64,000 nt of DNA from assembly GCF_013385825.1 (NCBI RefSeq), contig NZ_JACAPG010000006.1, positions 395,364-459,363 on the forward strand, in the 5' to 3' direction. Origin of the DNA: Pseudomonas reactans (GTDB lineage Bacteria; Pseudomonadota; Gammaproteobacteria; Pseudomonadales; Pseudomonadaceae). The stretch's first letter is position 1. Every line of letters begins with the position of its first letter. Both the position numbers and the translations under genes were made by a program. The notes beneath the pieces are model-generated. The model saw nothing but the letters and a program-made list of their open reading frames with translations, did not search any database and was not told the DNA's origin. Below are positions 45,083 to 54,754 of the stretch, piece after piece.

Positions 45083-45772
45083 ATGTCCCAATCCCCACCC
45101 CCCAGCCAACTCGCCTACGTCCTGCACAGCCGCGCCTACCGCGAGACCAGCGCCCTGGTGGACTTCCTCACGCCCCAAGGCCGCCTGCGCGCTGTCTTGC
45201 GCAGTGCGCGGGGCAAGGCGGGCACGCTGGCACGGCCATTCGTGGCCCTGGACGTGGAGTTTCGCGGCAAGGGTGAGCTGAAAAACGTCGGTCGCATGGA
45301 AAGCGTCGGCACCTCTGCCTGGCTCAATGGCGAAGCGCTGTTCAGCGGTCTCTACCTCAATGAACTATTGATCCGCCTGCTCCCTGCCGAAGACCCGCAC
45401 CCGGCCGTCTTCGATCACTACGCTGCCACCTTGTTGGCCCTGGCCGAAGGGCGTCCATTGGAGCCTCTGCTACGCGCCTTCGAATGGCGCCTGCTCGACG
45501 ACCTGGGCTATGGCTTTGAATTAAACAACGACGTGCACGGCAACCCCATCGCCGCCGACGGCATGTACCGTCTGCAGGTCGACGCCGGCCTGGAGCGTGT
45601 CTACCTGCTGCAACCGGGTCTGTTCCAGGGCACCGAACTGCTGGCCATGAGCGAAGCCGACTGGACCGCCCCCGGCGCGCTGTCTGCCGCCAAGCGCCTG
45701 ATGCGCCAGGCCCTGGCCGTGCACTTGGGCGGACGGCCGCTGGTCAGTCGCGAGTTGTTTCGAAAGCCCTGA
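45083..45772 (+). CDS. recO: DNA repair protein RecO
   Basis: 229 residues. An N-terminal OB-fold ([34 protein letters not shown]) precedes a helical C-terminal part ([18 protein letters not shown]). It mediates RecF-pathway loading of RecA and DNA annealing. The zinc-binding cysteines of some family members are missing, as in other gammaproteobacteria. It precedes pdxJ by 51 bp. Confidence 0.95.
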   Translation: MSQSPPPSQLAYVLHSRAYRETSALVDFLTPQGRLRAVLRSARGKAGTLARPFVALDVEFRGKGELKNVGRMESVGTSAWLNGEALFSGLYLNELLIRLLPAEDPHPAVFDHYAATLLALAEGRPLEPLLRAFEWRLLDDLGYGFELNNDVHGNPIAADGMYRLQVDAGLERVYLLQPGLFQGTELLAMSEADWTAPGALSAAKRLMRQALAVHLGGRPLVSRELFRKP

Positions 45773-45823
45773 CAACCCCGTGTATGCTGTGCAGCGTTTC
45801 TTTCCCTTTTCAGGAGCGCTTCC

Positions 45824-46567
45824 GTGACCACCAGCAATCGCATTCTTCTTGGCGTCAACATCGACCACGTCGCTACCCTGCGCCAGGCCCGGGGCACTCG
45901 TTACCCGGACCCGGTCAAGGCCGCGCTGGACGCCGAAGAAGCAGGCGCCGACGGCATCACCGTGCACCTGCGCGAAGACCGCCGCCACATCCAGGAACGT
46001 GACGTGCTGGTGCTCAAGGATGTGCTGCAAACCCGCATGAACTTCGAAATGGGCGTCACCGAGGAAATGATGCAGTTCGCCGAACGTATCCGCCCGGCGC
46101 ACATCTGCCTGGTGCCGGAAACCCGCCAGGAACTGACCACCGAAGGCGGCCTCGACGTGGCTGGCCAGGAAGCGCGGATCAAGGCTGCGGTGGAGCGCCT
46201 GTCGAAGATCGGCAGCGAAGTCTCGTTGTTCATCGACGCCGACGAGCGTCAGATCGAGGCGTCGCGTCGCGTCGGCGCACCAGCGATCGAGCTGCACACC
46301 GGCCGTTACGCTGATGCCACCACGCCCACCGAAGTAGCCGATGAATTGCAACGCATCATCGACGGCGTGAGCTGCGGCCTCAAGGAAGGCCTGATCGTCA
46401 ACGCCGGCCACGGCCTGCACTACCACAACGTCGAAGCCGTGGCCGCGATCAAGGGCATCAACGAGCTGAACATCGGCCATGCGCTGGTGGCTCATGCGCT
46501 GTTCGTCGGCTTTAAAGGCGCCGTGGCCGAGATGAAAGCCCTGATCCTGGCGGCCGCCAAGGCCTGA
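45824..46567 (+). CDS. pdxJ: Pyridoxine 5'-phosphate synthase
   Basis: 247 residues from GTG, with an AGGAG site ten bases upstream. TIM barrel with the opening [16 protein letters not shown] and the catalytic EMGVTEEM, plus GHGLHYHN near the C-terminus. It condenses 1-deoxyxylulose 5-phosphate with 3-amino-2-oxopropyl phosphate to make pyridoxine 5'-phosphate. Confidence 0.96.
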   Translation: MTTSNRILLGVNIDHVATLRQARGTRYPDPVKAALDAEEAGADGITVHLREDRRHIQERDVLVLKDVLQTRMNFEMGVTEEMMQFAERIRPAHICLVPETRQELTTEGGLDVAGQEARIKAAVERLSKIGSEVSLFIDADERQIEASRRVGAPAIELHTGRYADATTPTEVADELQRIIDGVSCGLKEGLIVNAGHGLHYHNVEAVAAIKGINELNIGHALVAHALFVGFKGAVAEMKALILAAAKA

Positions 46568-46581
46568 TCCGTCGATCATTC

Positions 46582-46681
46582 TGTAGGAGCGAGCTTGCTC
46601 GCGAAGGTCGTCAACGATGACGCGGGGAGCCTGGCTACCCGAGTTGTTCTCAGGTCTTTCGCGAGCAAGCTCGCTCCTACA
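46582..46681. repeat. REPIN (GCGAGCTTGCTCGC type)
   Basis: An inverted pair of CGAGCTTGCTCG-core REPs lies immediately after pdxJ. Confidence 0.9.
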
Positions 46682-46748
46682 GCCTGGGCAGGTGTATCGT
46701 ATCTGCCCTTTGCAGGTCTTGGGCCTGCGGCCGATACGTGAGGTTGTT

Positions 46749-48131
46749 GTGTCCCGATCCTTTTCCCGTCGACAAATCCTGGGTGGTCTTGCAGGCCTGG
46801 CCGTAGTAGGCGTCGGTGCCGGTGGCGCCTACCGCTACTGGCTGGGGAAAGTCGCCGAGGCCGAGGCCGGGCACGATTACGAACTGATCGCCGCACCGCT
46901 GGACGTGGAGCTGGTACCGGGGCACAAGACTGAAGCCTGGGCATTCGGCCCATCCGCGCCGGGCACCGAGTTGCGCGTGCGTCAGGGCGAATGGCTGCGG
47001 GTGCGTTTTATCAACCACCTGCCGGTCGCCACGACCATTCACTGGCATGGCATCCGCCTGCCACTGGAAATGGACGGCGTACCCTACGTTTCGCAATTGC
47101 CGGTGCTGCCCGGTGAATATTTCGATTACAAATTCCGCGTGCCCGACGCTGGCAGCTACTGGTATCACCCCCATGTGAACAGCAGCGAAGAACTCGGCCG
47201 TGGCCTGGTCGGCCCGCTGATCATCGAAGAGCGCGAACCCACCGGTTTCAAACATGAACGCACCCTCAGCCTGAAAAGCTGGCACGTGGACGAAGAGGGC
47301 GCCTTCGTCGCCTTCAGCATTCCCCGTGAGGCGGCACGCGGCGGCACCGCCGGGCGGTTGTCGACGATCAATGGCGTGTCCCAGGCCGTGATCGATTTGC
47401 CGGCCGGACAGATCACTCGCGTGCGTCTGCTCAACCTCGACAATACCCTGACCTACCGCATCAACATTCCGGATGTCGAGGCGCAGATCTACGCGCTGGA
47501 CGGTAACCCCATCGAGCCGCGCCCGTTGGGCAAGGAATACTGGCTGGGCCCCGGCATGCGCATCTGCCTGGCGATCAAGGCACCGCCAGCTGGCGAAGAA
47601 CTGTCGATCCGCAACGGCCCGGTGCGCCTCGGTACGTTCCGTTCGGTGGCCAACACCGATCAACCGACCGAGTGGCCACCGGCGCTGCCGGCTAACCCGA
47701 TCAGCGAGCCGGACCTGGCGAATGCCGAGAAACTCAACTTCAATTTCGAGTGGGTGGGCTCCGTTTCGGTCAATGTCGACAACGGCAAGCCACCCAGCCT
47801 GTGGCAGATCAACGGCAAGGCCTGGGACATCACCGACAAGACCTGCGCCGACCGCCCGATTGCCAAACTGGAAAAGGGCAAGAGCTACATTTTCGAATTG
47901 AAGAACATGACCCAGTACCAACACCCGATCCACCTGCACGGCATGAGCTTCAAGGTGATCGCCTCGAACCGCCACAAGGTGATCCCGTACTTCACCGACA
48001 CTTATCTGCTGGGTAAAAACGAGCGCGCCCGCGTGGCGCTGGTGGCAGATAACCCAGGGGTGTGGATGTTCCACTGCCATGTGATCGACCACATGGAAAC
48101 CGGCCTGATGGCCGCCATCGAGGTGGCGTGA
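46749..48131 (+). CDS. Tat-exported multicopper oxidase
   Basis: 460 residues from the GTG at 46749 (TGAGG five bases upstream); longer in-frame starts run through the REPIN. The N-terminus SRSFSRRQILGGLAGL is a twin-arginine signal. All four copper-ligand blocks are present: HWHG, YHPHV, HPIHLHG and HCHVIDHMETGLM, the last with the type-1 Met. Probably a periplasmic laccase- or CopA/CueO-like oxidase, but without the Met-rich insert of copper-tolerance enzymes. Its stop overlaps the tadA start by one base. The same pair occurs in P. aeruginosa. Confidence 0.87.
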   Translation: MSRSFSRRQILGGLAGLAVVGVGAGGAYRYWLGKVAEAEAGHDYELIAAPLDVELVPGHKTEAWAFGPSAPGTELRVRQGEWLRVRFINHLPVATTIHWHGIRLPLEMDGVPYVSQLPVLPGEYFDYKFRVPDAGSYWYHPHVNSSEELGRGLVGPLIIEEREPTGFKHERTLSLKSWHVDEEGAFVAFSIPREAARGGTAGRLSTINGVSQAVIDLPAGQITRVRLLNLDNTLTYRINIPDVEAQIYALDGNPIEPRPLGKEYWLGPGMRICLAIKAPPAGEELSIRNGPVRLGTFRSVANTDQPTEWPPALPANPISEPDLANAEKLNFNFEWVGSVSVNVDNGKPPSLWQINGKAWDITDKTCADRPIAKLEKGKSYIFELKNMTQYQHPIHLHGMSFKVIASNRHKVIPYFTDTYLLGKNERARVALVADNPGVWMFHCHVIDHMETGLMAAIEVA

Positions 48132-48628
48132 TGCGCCAGTTTCGCCCCACCGCGATCATCGACCGCAGCCGCGACCAGGACTTCATGCGCGAAGCCCTGG
48201 CCCTTGCCGCCCAAGGCGCTGCTTTGGGTGAAGTCCCCGTAGGCGCTGTGTTGGTGCAGGACGGTGAAATCATCGGCCGTGGCTTCAACTGCCCCATCAG
48301 CGGCAACGACCCCAGCGCCCATGCCGAAATGGTCGCCATCCGCGCCGCCGCGCAAGCCATCAGCAACTATCGCCTGGTGGGCAGCACGCTGTATGTGACC
48401 CTGGAACCGTGCAGCATGTGCGCGGGGCTGATCGTGCATTCGCGGATTGCACGGGTGGTGTACGGCGCGCTGGAACCCAAGGCGGGGATCGTGCAAAGCC
48501 AGGGGCAGTTTTTTACCCAGGGCTTTCTCAATCATAAGGTGCTGTTTGAAGGAGGGGTGTTGGCCGAGGAATGCGGGACGGTCTTGAGCGAGTTCTTCAA
48601 GGCGCGAAGAGCCAAGCCGTCCCTTTGA
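48131..48628 (+). CDS. tadA: tRNA-specific adenosine deaminase TadA
   Basis: 165 residues. The zinc deaminase motif is H64-A-E66 (AHAEM) with C94 and C97 in EPCSMC; the FMREALALAAQ opening and GALEPKAG are TadA features. It converts A34 to inosine in tRNA-Arg(ACG). The start overlaps the multicopper oxidase stop (TGATG). Confidence 0.95.
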   Translation: MRQFRPTAIIDRSRDQDFMREALALAAQGAALGEVPVGAVLVQDGEIIGRGFNCPISGNDPSAHAEMVAIRAAAQAISNYRLVGSTLYVTLEPCSMCAGLIVHSRIARVVYGALEPKAGIVQSQGQFFTQGFLNHKVLFEGGVLAEECGTVLSEFFKARRAKPSL

Positions 48629-48631
48629 GGT

Positions 48632-49588
48632 TTATTTGCGGGCGATGATCACTGCCCGCATCGGCGCCGGCAGCCCTTCGATGGTTTTGCTGTGATCTTG
48701 CGGATCAAGGAAATCACTCAGCGACTGGTACTTCATCCACTCTGTCCCACGCTGCTCCTCGACGGTGGTGACGCTCACATCCACACAGCGCACATCACTG
48801 AACCCGGCACGCCGCAGCCACAGCATCAACGCTGGCACCGATGGCAGGAACCACACGTTGCGCATCTGCGCGTAACGGTCTTCCGGCACCAGCACCTGCT
48901 GCTGATCGCCTTCGACCACCAAGGTCTCCAGCACCAGTTCGCCGCCCTTGACCAGGGTGTCCTTCAGCGCGAGCAAATGCTCGATGGGCGAACGGCGGTG
49001 ATAAAACACTCCCATGGAAAACACCGTGTCGAAGCCTTCCAGATTCGATGGCAGGTCTTCGAACGGGAACGGCAGGTGCCAAGCCTTGGGTTCTGACAGA
49101 TAACGCTGAACCGCCTGGAACTGACAGAAGAACAACCAGTTCGGGTCCACACCAATCACGCTGTCGGCCCCGGCGCCGAGCATGCGCCACATGTAGTAAC
49201 CGTTGCCGCAGCCCACGTCGAGGATGCGCTTGCCCTTCAGGTTCAGGTGCGGTGCCACGCGGGACCATTTCCAGTCCGAGCGCCATTCGGTGTCCACATG
49301 CACGCCGAACAGGTGGAACGGCCCTTTGCGCCAAGGGCTCAGGCCCATCAGTGCCGTGTGCATTTGGGCACGGGTATCGTCGTCGCAATCGGTATCGAGT
49401 GTCAGGCTGTTGAGCAAGTCCACTTCGCTGGGCTGGATCTTCGGCAGTGCATCGAGCGCACTCTGCCAGCGCTCCAGGTCGCCATGGCCCTTTTCCATCT
49501 TGTTATCGAGTTGCGCTTGCAGGCCCTGGGCCCACACAGCCAGGGGAGTGCCGACCAAGTGGCGGGCGAGGGGGGACAGATCAATCAT
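48632..49588 (-). CDS. cmoB: tRNA U34 carboxymethyltransferase CmoB
   Basis: 318 residues. The N-terminal CmoB region ([22 protein letters not shown]) is followed by a Rossmann methyltransferase fold ([34 protein letters not shown]). It uses carboxy-SAM made by CmoA to form cmo5U at the tRNA wobble position. It overlaps the cmoA stop by four bases (ATGA). Confidence 0.95.
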   Translation of the reverse strand: MIDLSPLARHLVGTPLAVWAQGLQAQLDNKMEKGHGDLERWQSALDALPKIQPSEVDLLNSLTLDTDCDDDTRAQMHTALMGLSPWRKGPFHLFGVHVDTEWRSDWKWSRVAPHLNLKGKRILDVGCGNGYYMWRMLGAGADSVIGVDPNWLFFCQFQAVQRYLSEPKAWHLPFPFEDLPSNLEGFDTVFSMGVFYHRRSPIEHLLALKDTLVKGGELVLETLVVEGDQQQVLVPEDRYAQMRNVWFLPSVPALMLWLRRAGFSDVRCVDVSVTTVEEQRGTEWMKYQSLSDFLDPQDHSKTIEGLPAPMRAVIIARK

Positions 49589-50328
49589 GGCAAGGCAATC
49601 AACGAGGCAAAGTTAAGACACTGGAACCACGGCACGACTTTCGAGAACCCTGCTGCCAACAGGCGTTCGCGGTGTTCTTCGAGGCTGTCGGGCTTCATGA
49701 CGTTTTCGATGGCGCTGCGCTTCTGGGCGATTTCCAGTTCGCTGTAGCCGTTGGCGCGTTTGAACGCGATATGCAGGTCGGTGAGCAGCGCGTGTTCTTC
49801 GGGATCATTGAAGCGCAGCTTTTCCGAAAGGATCAATGCACCGCCCGGCAACAATGATTGGCGGATGCGCGCGAGCAGCGCCAGGCGCTCATCGGGTGCG
49901 ATGAATTGCAGGGTGAAATTCAGTGCCACTACCGAGGCCGTCTGGAACTGCAGCGCGAGGATATCGCCCTCGATAACCTCTACCGGCAGCAGCTCCTGAA
50001 ACATCGAGTCCTGGCCATTGAGGTATTCACGGCAACGCTCGACCATTGCAGCCGAGTTATCCACCGCGATCACTCGGCAACCGTCGGTGCGCACATGGCG
50101 GCGCAGGGCCTGGGTCACCGCGCCAAGCGAGGATCCAAGGTCATACAGCACGCTGTTGGGTTGGGCGAACTGCGCGGCGAGTACGCCGAGGTTCTCGACG
50201 ATGGTCGGGTAGCCGGGCACCGAACGCTTGATCATGTCCGGGAACACCCGCACCACATCCTCGTTAAAGGCGAAGTCCGGCACCTGGGGCAGGGGCTGGG
50301 CGAATAGGCGATCGGGTTCTTTGCTCAC
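49585..50328 (-). CDS. cmoA: Carboxy-SAM synthase CmoA
   Basis: 247 residues. SAM fold with [36 protein letters not shown] and a conserved VIEGDIL region; the [17 protein letters not shown] opening is CmoA-specific. It makes carboxy-S-adenosyl-methionine from SAM and prephenate for CmoB, encoded downstream and overlapping. Confidence 0.95.
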   Translation of the reverse strand: MSKEPDRLFAQPLPQVPDFAFNEDVVRVFPDMIKRSVPGYPTIVENLGVLAAQFAQPNSVLYDLGSSLGAVTQALRRHVRTDGCRVIAVDNSAAMVERCREYLNGQDSMFQELLPVEVIEGDILALQFQTASVVALNFTLQFIAPDERLALLARIRQSLLPGGALILSEKLRFNDPEEHALLTDLHIAFKRANGYSELEIAQKRSAIENVMKPDSLEEHRERLLAAGFSKVVPWFQCLNFASLIALP

Positions 50329-50430
50329 GGTTGTTCCGGCGACGAGGGGGAAAGGCCGGCATTTTAGCCACTTTGGCCCTCGTGTGCGCGGGTTGTCTGA
50401 TAAACCGTGATGCCGTTGTCGATACTGGCT

Positions 50431-50859
50431 TCACTGCTCCGGCGGTTGGCTGGGGGCCGTATCAATAGCAAAAGTACCAACTACCTTAATAGTGTTTTTA
50501 GGTGGAAAGACATTTATGGCCGTGAAGTTGAATTGGCCTTTGTAGCGGCCAATTTCATGGCCAAAATCAACGTCCACACGACCGCTACTAGTTAAATAGT
50601 TTGCTTGAGGAGTGTTAGCACCGCCTTCGAGTGCGCGAATCTGGTTGCCCGGAAAATCATGTTTGCCGTTTGGTATATCCGCCACCATCTCAATCTGGAT
50701 GATGCGTAGGGGGCTGGTTGAATCCTCGTCCACACCCACAACCGTTATCAGTCCATTCTTGTGAGTCAGATGAACCGTGTCTGCAATGAAATTCGCTGTA
50801 CCGTTGATGGATGCGGTCAATGTTCCCTTGGCGTTCTCGAACGTTTTACGGGTGGCCAT
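50431..50859 (-). CDS. Hypothetical protein, small beta-rich
   Basis: 142 residues from the ATG at 50859, with an unusually strong AGGAGGG ribosome site. I do not recognise the family. The protein alternates short hydrophobic strands with Thr/Asn-rich turns (GTLTASINGTANFIAD, GRYKGQFNFTAINVFP), has no cysteines, signal peptide or membrane segment, and looks like one beta-sandwich domain. Codon use is less GC-biased than its neighbours. It stands alone between cmoA and a YhhN-type gene. Confidence 0.7.
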   Translation of the reverse strand: MATRKTFENAKGTLTASINGTANFIADTVHLTHKNGLITVVGVDEDSTSPLRIIQIEMVADIPNGKHDFPGNQIRALEGGANTPQANYLTSSGRVDVDFGHEIGRYKGQFNFTAINVFPPKNTIKVVGTFAIDTAPSQPPEQ

Positions 50860-51009
50860 GATTGAACCCTCCTGACCCACTCGCTCACTTGATTGTGCGC
50901 GTTTGTCCCTGAACGGTATCCCTAGACGCCCACGTTGCGTAACTGTCAAAACTACCAGTCGTATAGAAGTTTTGATTCTAGGTAACGCGTAGGAAAGAGA
51001 ATCTGGTTT

Positions 51010-51669
51010 TTAATGATTGTCGCTGGGGTGGTCTGTCTGTGGATTGAGTGCAAATGCAGATGCAGTAATGCCCCATTGGCCCAGCCAATACGTGGTGATC
51101 AGCAAATAAGGCGCTGCATCGAACGCCACCACAAACCGATTGATGCCGATCAGCGTGTCGGAAAACACAAACGACACCGCACCTGCCGCCGCCAACCATG
51201 CCGAGCGTTTCGGCACATCGCTGCCCAGTCGCGCCAACGCACGCCAGAGCATGGCGCTGATCACCAGCGCATAAACCACCACCGGTACCAATAAGTCACC
51301 CAGGCCGTGGGATATCAGAATGCTCAGCAGGATCGCGCCCACCCCCAGCGCCAATACCAACGGCAGCAGTGCAAAGCGTCGGCAGTCGCTGAAGTAGGCT
51401 TTGAGGTACGCCAGGTGCGCAAACAGAAATGCCCCGAGGCCAAAGATAAACAGGTCGCCCGGCCAGGCGAGCAACACATCGCCCACCAGGGAAAAAATCA
51501 GCCCCAGGCTGATCCAGCGTCGATAGTCGGTGGGCGGCGCGTCATGCAGCCAGCCCAGCAGTGCCAGTACCGGCAACGGTTTGACCAGCAGGCACAACAA
51601 GGTGGCATGGGTGGCAAGGCCATAGATAAAGGTGCCGGCGCCCATCAACGCAAGAATCAGCCATGGCAT
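51010..51669 (-). CDS. YhhN/TMEM86-family lysoplasmalogenase-like membrane protein
   Basis: 219 residues with about eight hydrophobic segments (LILALMGAGTFIYGLATHA, KPLPVLALLGWLHDAP, IFSLVGDVLLAWPGDLFIFGLGAFLFAHLAYL). The KPLP, GDVLLA-type and GAFLFAHxxY motifs are those of the YhhN family; some members hydrolyse lysoplasmalogen vinyl ethers, but the bacterial role is unclear. It follows the chagasin-like gene with one base between them. Confidence 0.8.
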   Translation of the reverse strand: MPWLILALMGAGTFIYGLATHATLLCLLVKPLPVLALLGWLHDAPPTDYRRWISLGLIFSLVGDVLLAWPGDLFIFGLGAFLFAHLAYLKAYFSDCRRFALLPLVLALGVGAILLSILISHGLGDLLVPVVVYALVISAMLWRALARLGSDVPKRSAWLAAAGAVSFVFSDTLIGINRFVVAFDAAPYLLITTYWLGQWGITASAFALNPQTDHPSDNH

Positions 51670-51670
51670 A

Positions 51671-52060
51671 TCAGTTCACCGTGATGGCGCAGTCAAAGGT
51701 TTCGACGGGTTCGGCTTCCGGTTCCCAGGGTTGCTGGGAGGTCAGGCGCAAGCGGCCCTGGCCGGTGGCGAAAGCCTGGAAGCGCCAGGTCGACTGGCCG
51801 CCGCCGCCGATCACACCGGATTCCGCGCTGCTGTAGACCTCCGGGCTCAGCGCGCGCAATACGCCGCCAGCGGAGTCCTGGATGGCCCAGCGGTAGCCGG
51901 TGGTGGGGTTGCTTGGCAAGGTGAGGATCAGGTTTTGTCCGCTTTTAAGCTGGAGCGGGCAGGCACTCTGGTTGTCCACGGTGATGTTTTGCTTCGGTGC
52001 ACTGGCGCACGCGGCCAGCAGGGCAAGGCTCAAGGGGAGAAGCAGGCGGGCAGCGGTCAT
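51671..52060 (-). CDS. icp: Chagasin-like cysteine-protease inhibitor, lipoprotein
   Basis: 129 residues from the ATG at 52060 (GGAG upstream; an in-frame ATG at 52075 is also possible). The lipobox LLAAC marks an anchored lipoprotein. The three inhibitor loops of family I42 are visible: NPTTGYRW, GGGGQSTWRF and a QPWEP wedge. P. aeruginosa has an equivalent Icp encoded near its second Lon protease, as here. It inhibits papain-like proteases in the periplasm or outside the cell. Confidence 0.85.
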   Translation of the reverse strand: MTAARLLLPLSLALLAACASAPKQNITVDNQSACPLQLKSGQNLILTLPSNPTTGYRWAIQDSAGGVLRALSPEVYSSAESGVIGGGGQSTWRFQAFATGQGRLRLTSQQPWEPEAEPVETFDCAITVN

Positions 52061-52142
52061 GGGGGCTCCGTTCATTCGCGACGAAGGGCGAGCATAACCG
52101 AAGATGAGACAAGGTGTGACAAGACAGGGGGGCTGAGGCCAA

Positions 52143-52221
52143 TGACGCCATCGCCGGCAAGCCGGCTCCTACAGGGGAACGCATTTCACTTGTAGGAGCC
52201 GGCTTGCCGGCGATGGCGTCA
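52143..52221. repeat. REPIN, reversed arrangement (GCCGGCTTGCCGGC type)
   Basis: Here the order is opposite to the others: the left arm reads TGACGCCATCGCCGGCAAGC and the right arm is its reverse complement, so the TGTAGGAG ends meet in the middle. It lies between icp and the Lon-like gene. Confidence 0.85.
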
Positions 52222-52241
52222 GGTCAGGCCATGCAGATCAA

Positions 52242-54662
52242 TCAGAACAGCACTTTCGCCACATCCGCAAAGCGCTTGGCAAAGTGCACCGTCATGCCTT
52301 CTTTCAAGTATTCCGGCAACTCTTCATAGCTGCCACGGTTCGGCTCCGGCAGGATCAGCTCATGGATCTTCTGGCGCCGCGCCGCAATCACCTTCTCGCG
52401 CACCCCGCCAATCGGCAGTACATGCCCGGTCAACGTCAGTTCGCCGGTCATCGCCACTCCTTTTTTCGGCGGCTGGTTACGTGCCAGGGACAGCAGCGCA
52501 CTGGCCATGGTCACACCGGCGCTCGGGCCGTCTTTCGGTGTCGCACCTTCCGGCACATGCAAGTGCACGAAGGCCTCATCGAAGAACTTCGCATCACCGC
52601 CAAACGACTTCAGGTTCGAGCTGATGTAGCTGTAGGCGATTTCCGCGGACTCCTTCATCACTTCACCCAACTGCCCGGTCAGTTTGAAACCGCGATTGAG
52701 CGTGTGGATACGCGTCGCCTCGATCGGCAAGGTCGCGCCGCCCATGCTGGTCCAGGCCAGGCCTGTGATCACACCGGTACCGGATAGCACTTGCTCGTTG
52801 CGGAATACCGGGATGCCCAGGGAACTCTCCAGGTCCTTGTTGCCGATCTTGATCACCGAGTCCGGCTCATCCAGCAGCTTGACCACGGCTTTGCGCACCA
52901 GCTTGCCCAGTTGTTTTTCCAACTGACGCACGCCGGCTTCCCGCGCATAGCCATCGATCAATGCACGCAAAGCGCCATCGCTGATGGTCAGGCTGTTTTT
53001 CGACACGCCGGCTTTTTCCAGCTGTTTCGGCCATAGGTGGCGCTTGGCGATGGCGACTTTTTCTTCGGTGATATAGCCCGACAGGCGAATCACTTCCATA
53101 CGGTCCAGCAGTGGGCCGGGGATGGAATCCAAAGTGTTGGCAGTGCACACGAACAGCACTTTGGACAGGTCCAGGCGCAGGTCCAGGTAGTGGTCGAGGA
53201 ATTCGACGTTCTGCTCGGGATCGAGGGTTTCCAGCAAGGCCGACGCCGGGTCGCCCTGGAAGCTCTGGCCCATCTTGTCGATCTCGTCGAGCATGATCAC
53301 CGGGTTCATCACTTCCACATCTTTAAGCGCCTGCACCAGCTTGCCCGGCAGGGCGCCGATGTAGGTGCGGCGATGGCCTTTGATCTCGGCCTCATCGCGC
53401 ATGCCGCCGACACTGAAGCGATAGAACGGCCGGCCCAGGGACTCGGCGATGGATTTACCCACGCTGGTCTTGCCCACGCCTGGCGGGCCGACCAGCAGCA
53501 CAATGGAGCCAGCAACTTCGCCTTTGTAGGCGCCCACCGCAAGGAATTCGAGGATGCGACTCTTGATGTCATCCAGGCCCGCGTGGTGTTTATCCAACAC
53601 CTTGCGCGCATGTTTCAGGTCGAGTTTATCCTCGCCATACATGCCCCAGGGCACCGAGGTGGCCCAGTCCAGGTAATTGCGGGTCACCGCGTATTCCGGC
53701 GAACCGGTTTCGAGGATCGACAGTTTGTTCAATTCTTCATCGATGCGTTTTTTCGCCTGGGGCGGCAGCACTTTGCCTTCCAGGCGTTGCTCGAACTGTT
53801 CGACGTCCGCGCTGCGGTCGTCCTTGGTCAGGCCCAGCTCCTGCTGGATGACCTTGAGTTGTTCCTTGAGGAAGAACTCGCGCTGGTGCTCACCGATCTT
53901 GCGGTTCACCTCGGCGGACAGTTCTTTTTGCAGGCGCGCGACCTCGACCTCTTTGCGCAGCATCGGCAGCACTTTTTCCATGCGCTTGAGCATGGGCACA
54001 CAGTCCAGCACTTCCTGCAATTCGTTACCGGTGGCCGACGTCAGCGCGGCGGCGAAGTCGGTGAGTGGCGACGGGTCGTTGGGGCTGAAGCGGTTGAGGT
54101 AGTTCTTCAACTCTTCGCTGTACAGCGGGTTGAGTGGCAGCAGTTCCTTGATCGCATTGATCAGCGCCATGCCGTAGGCCTTGACCTCATCGGTCGGCTC
54201 GCTCGGCTGGTGCGGGTATTCGACTTCCACCAGGTACGGTGGGCGGTGGTGCTTGAGCCAGGTCTTGATGCGCACGCGCGTCAGGCCCTGGGCGACGAAT
54301 TGCAGCTTGCCGTTTTCGCGGCTGGCGTGGTGCACCTTCACCAGGGTGCCGTACAGCGGCAGGCTGGAGGTGTCGAAGTGGCGCGGGTCTTCCGGCGGCG
54401 TGTCCATGAAAAACAGCGCCAGGGAGTGGTGGTCGGATTTGCTCACCAACTCCAGGGTCTCGGCCCACGGCTCTTCATTGACGATCACCGGCAGCACTTG
54501 TGCCGGGAAGAAGGGCCGGTTGTGGATCGGGATGATGTAGACCTTGTCCGGCAGGTTTTGCCCAGGCAGGGCCAGGCCGGTATTGGACGAGGCGGATTCA
54601 GCGTTTTCGGGGTCTGCGTAATCGTTGAGGTCGTAATCAGGGAATTCTTGCTGGTCGCTCAT
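52242..54662 (-). CDS. asrA: Lon-family ATP-dependent protease, AsrA-like
   Basis: 806 residues. Domains in order: N-terminal LON substrate-binding domain (about residues 35-240), AAA+ module with Walker A GPPGVGKTS and Walker B IMLDEIDKM, and the C-terminal peptidase with the Ser of PKDGPSAGV and the Lys of GGVREKVIAA. This neighbourhood (icp, then Lon, near pdxJ/recO) matches P. aeruginosa PA0779/AsrA, a second Lon involved in heat-shock and aminoglycoside stress responses, so I prefer that over housekeeping lon. Cytoplasmic. Confidence 0.85.
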   Translation of the reverse strand: MSDQQEFPDYDLNDYADPENAESASSNTGLALPGQNLPDKVYIIPIHNRPFFPAQVLPVIVNEEPWAETLELVSKSDHHSLALFFMDTPPEDPRHFDTSSLPLYGTLVKVHHASRENGKLQFVAQGLTRVRIKTWLKHHRPPYLVEVEYPHQPSEPTDEVKAYGMALINAIKELLPLNPLYSEELKNYLNRFSPNDPSPLTDFAAALTSATGNELQEVLDCVPMLKRMEKVLPMLRKEVEVARLQKELSAEVNRKIGEHQREFFLKEQLKVIQQELGLTKDDRSADVEQFEQRLEGKVLPPQAKKRIDEELNKLSILETGSPEYAVTRNYLDWATSVPWGMYGEDKLDLKHARKVLDKHHAGLDDIKSRILEFLAVGAYKGEVAGSIVLLVGPPGVGKTSVGKSIAESLGRPFYRFSVGGMRDEAEIKGHRRTYIGALPGKLVQALKDVEVMNPVIMLDEIDKMGQSFQGDPASALLETLDPEQNVEFLDHYLDLRLDLSKVLFVCTANTLDSIPGPLLDRMEVIRLSGYITEEKVAIAKRHLWPKQLEKAGVSKNSLTISDGALRALIDGYAREAGVRQLEKQLGKLVRKAVVKLLDEPDSVIKIGNKDLESSLGIPVFRNEQVLSGTGVITGLAWTSMGGATLPIEATRIHTLNRGFKLTGQLGEVMKESAEIAYSYISSNLKSFGGDAKFFDEAFVHLHVPEGATPKDGPSAGVTMASALLSLARNQPPKKGVAMTGELTLTGHVLPIGGVREKVIAARRQKIHELILPEPNRGSYEELPEYLKEGMTVHFAKRFADVAKVLF

Positions 54663-54754
54663 GGGGCACCTGCATAAGGAAGTATGCAGGTTAGATGGGG
54701 CGGGGTAGCGGTGGTTTCAATGGTCGCGTGAAGTTAGCAACAATTTGCATGAAT

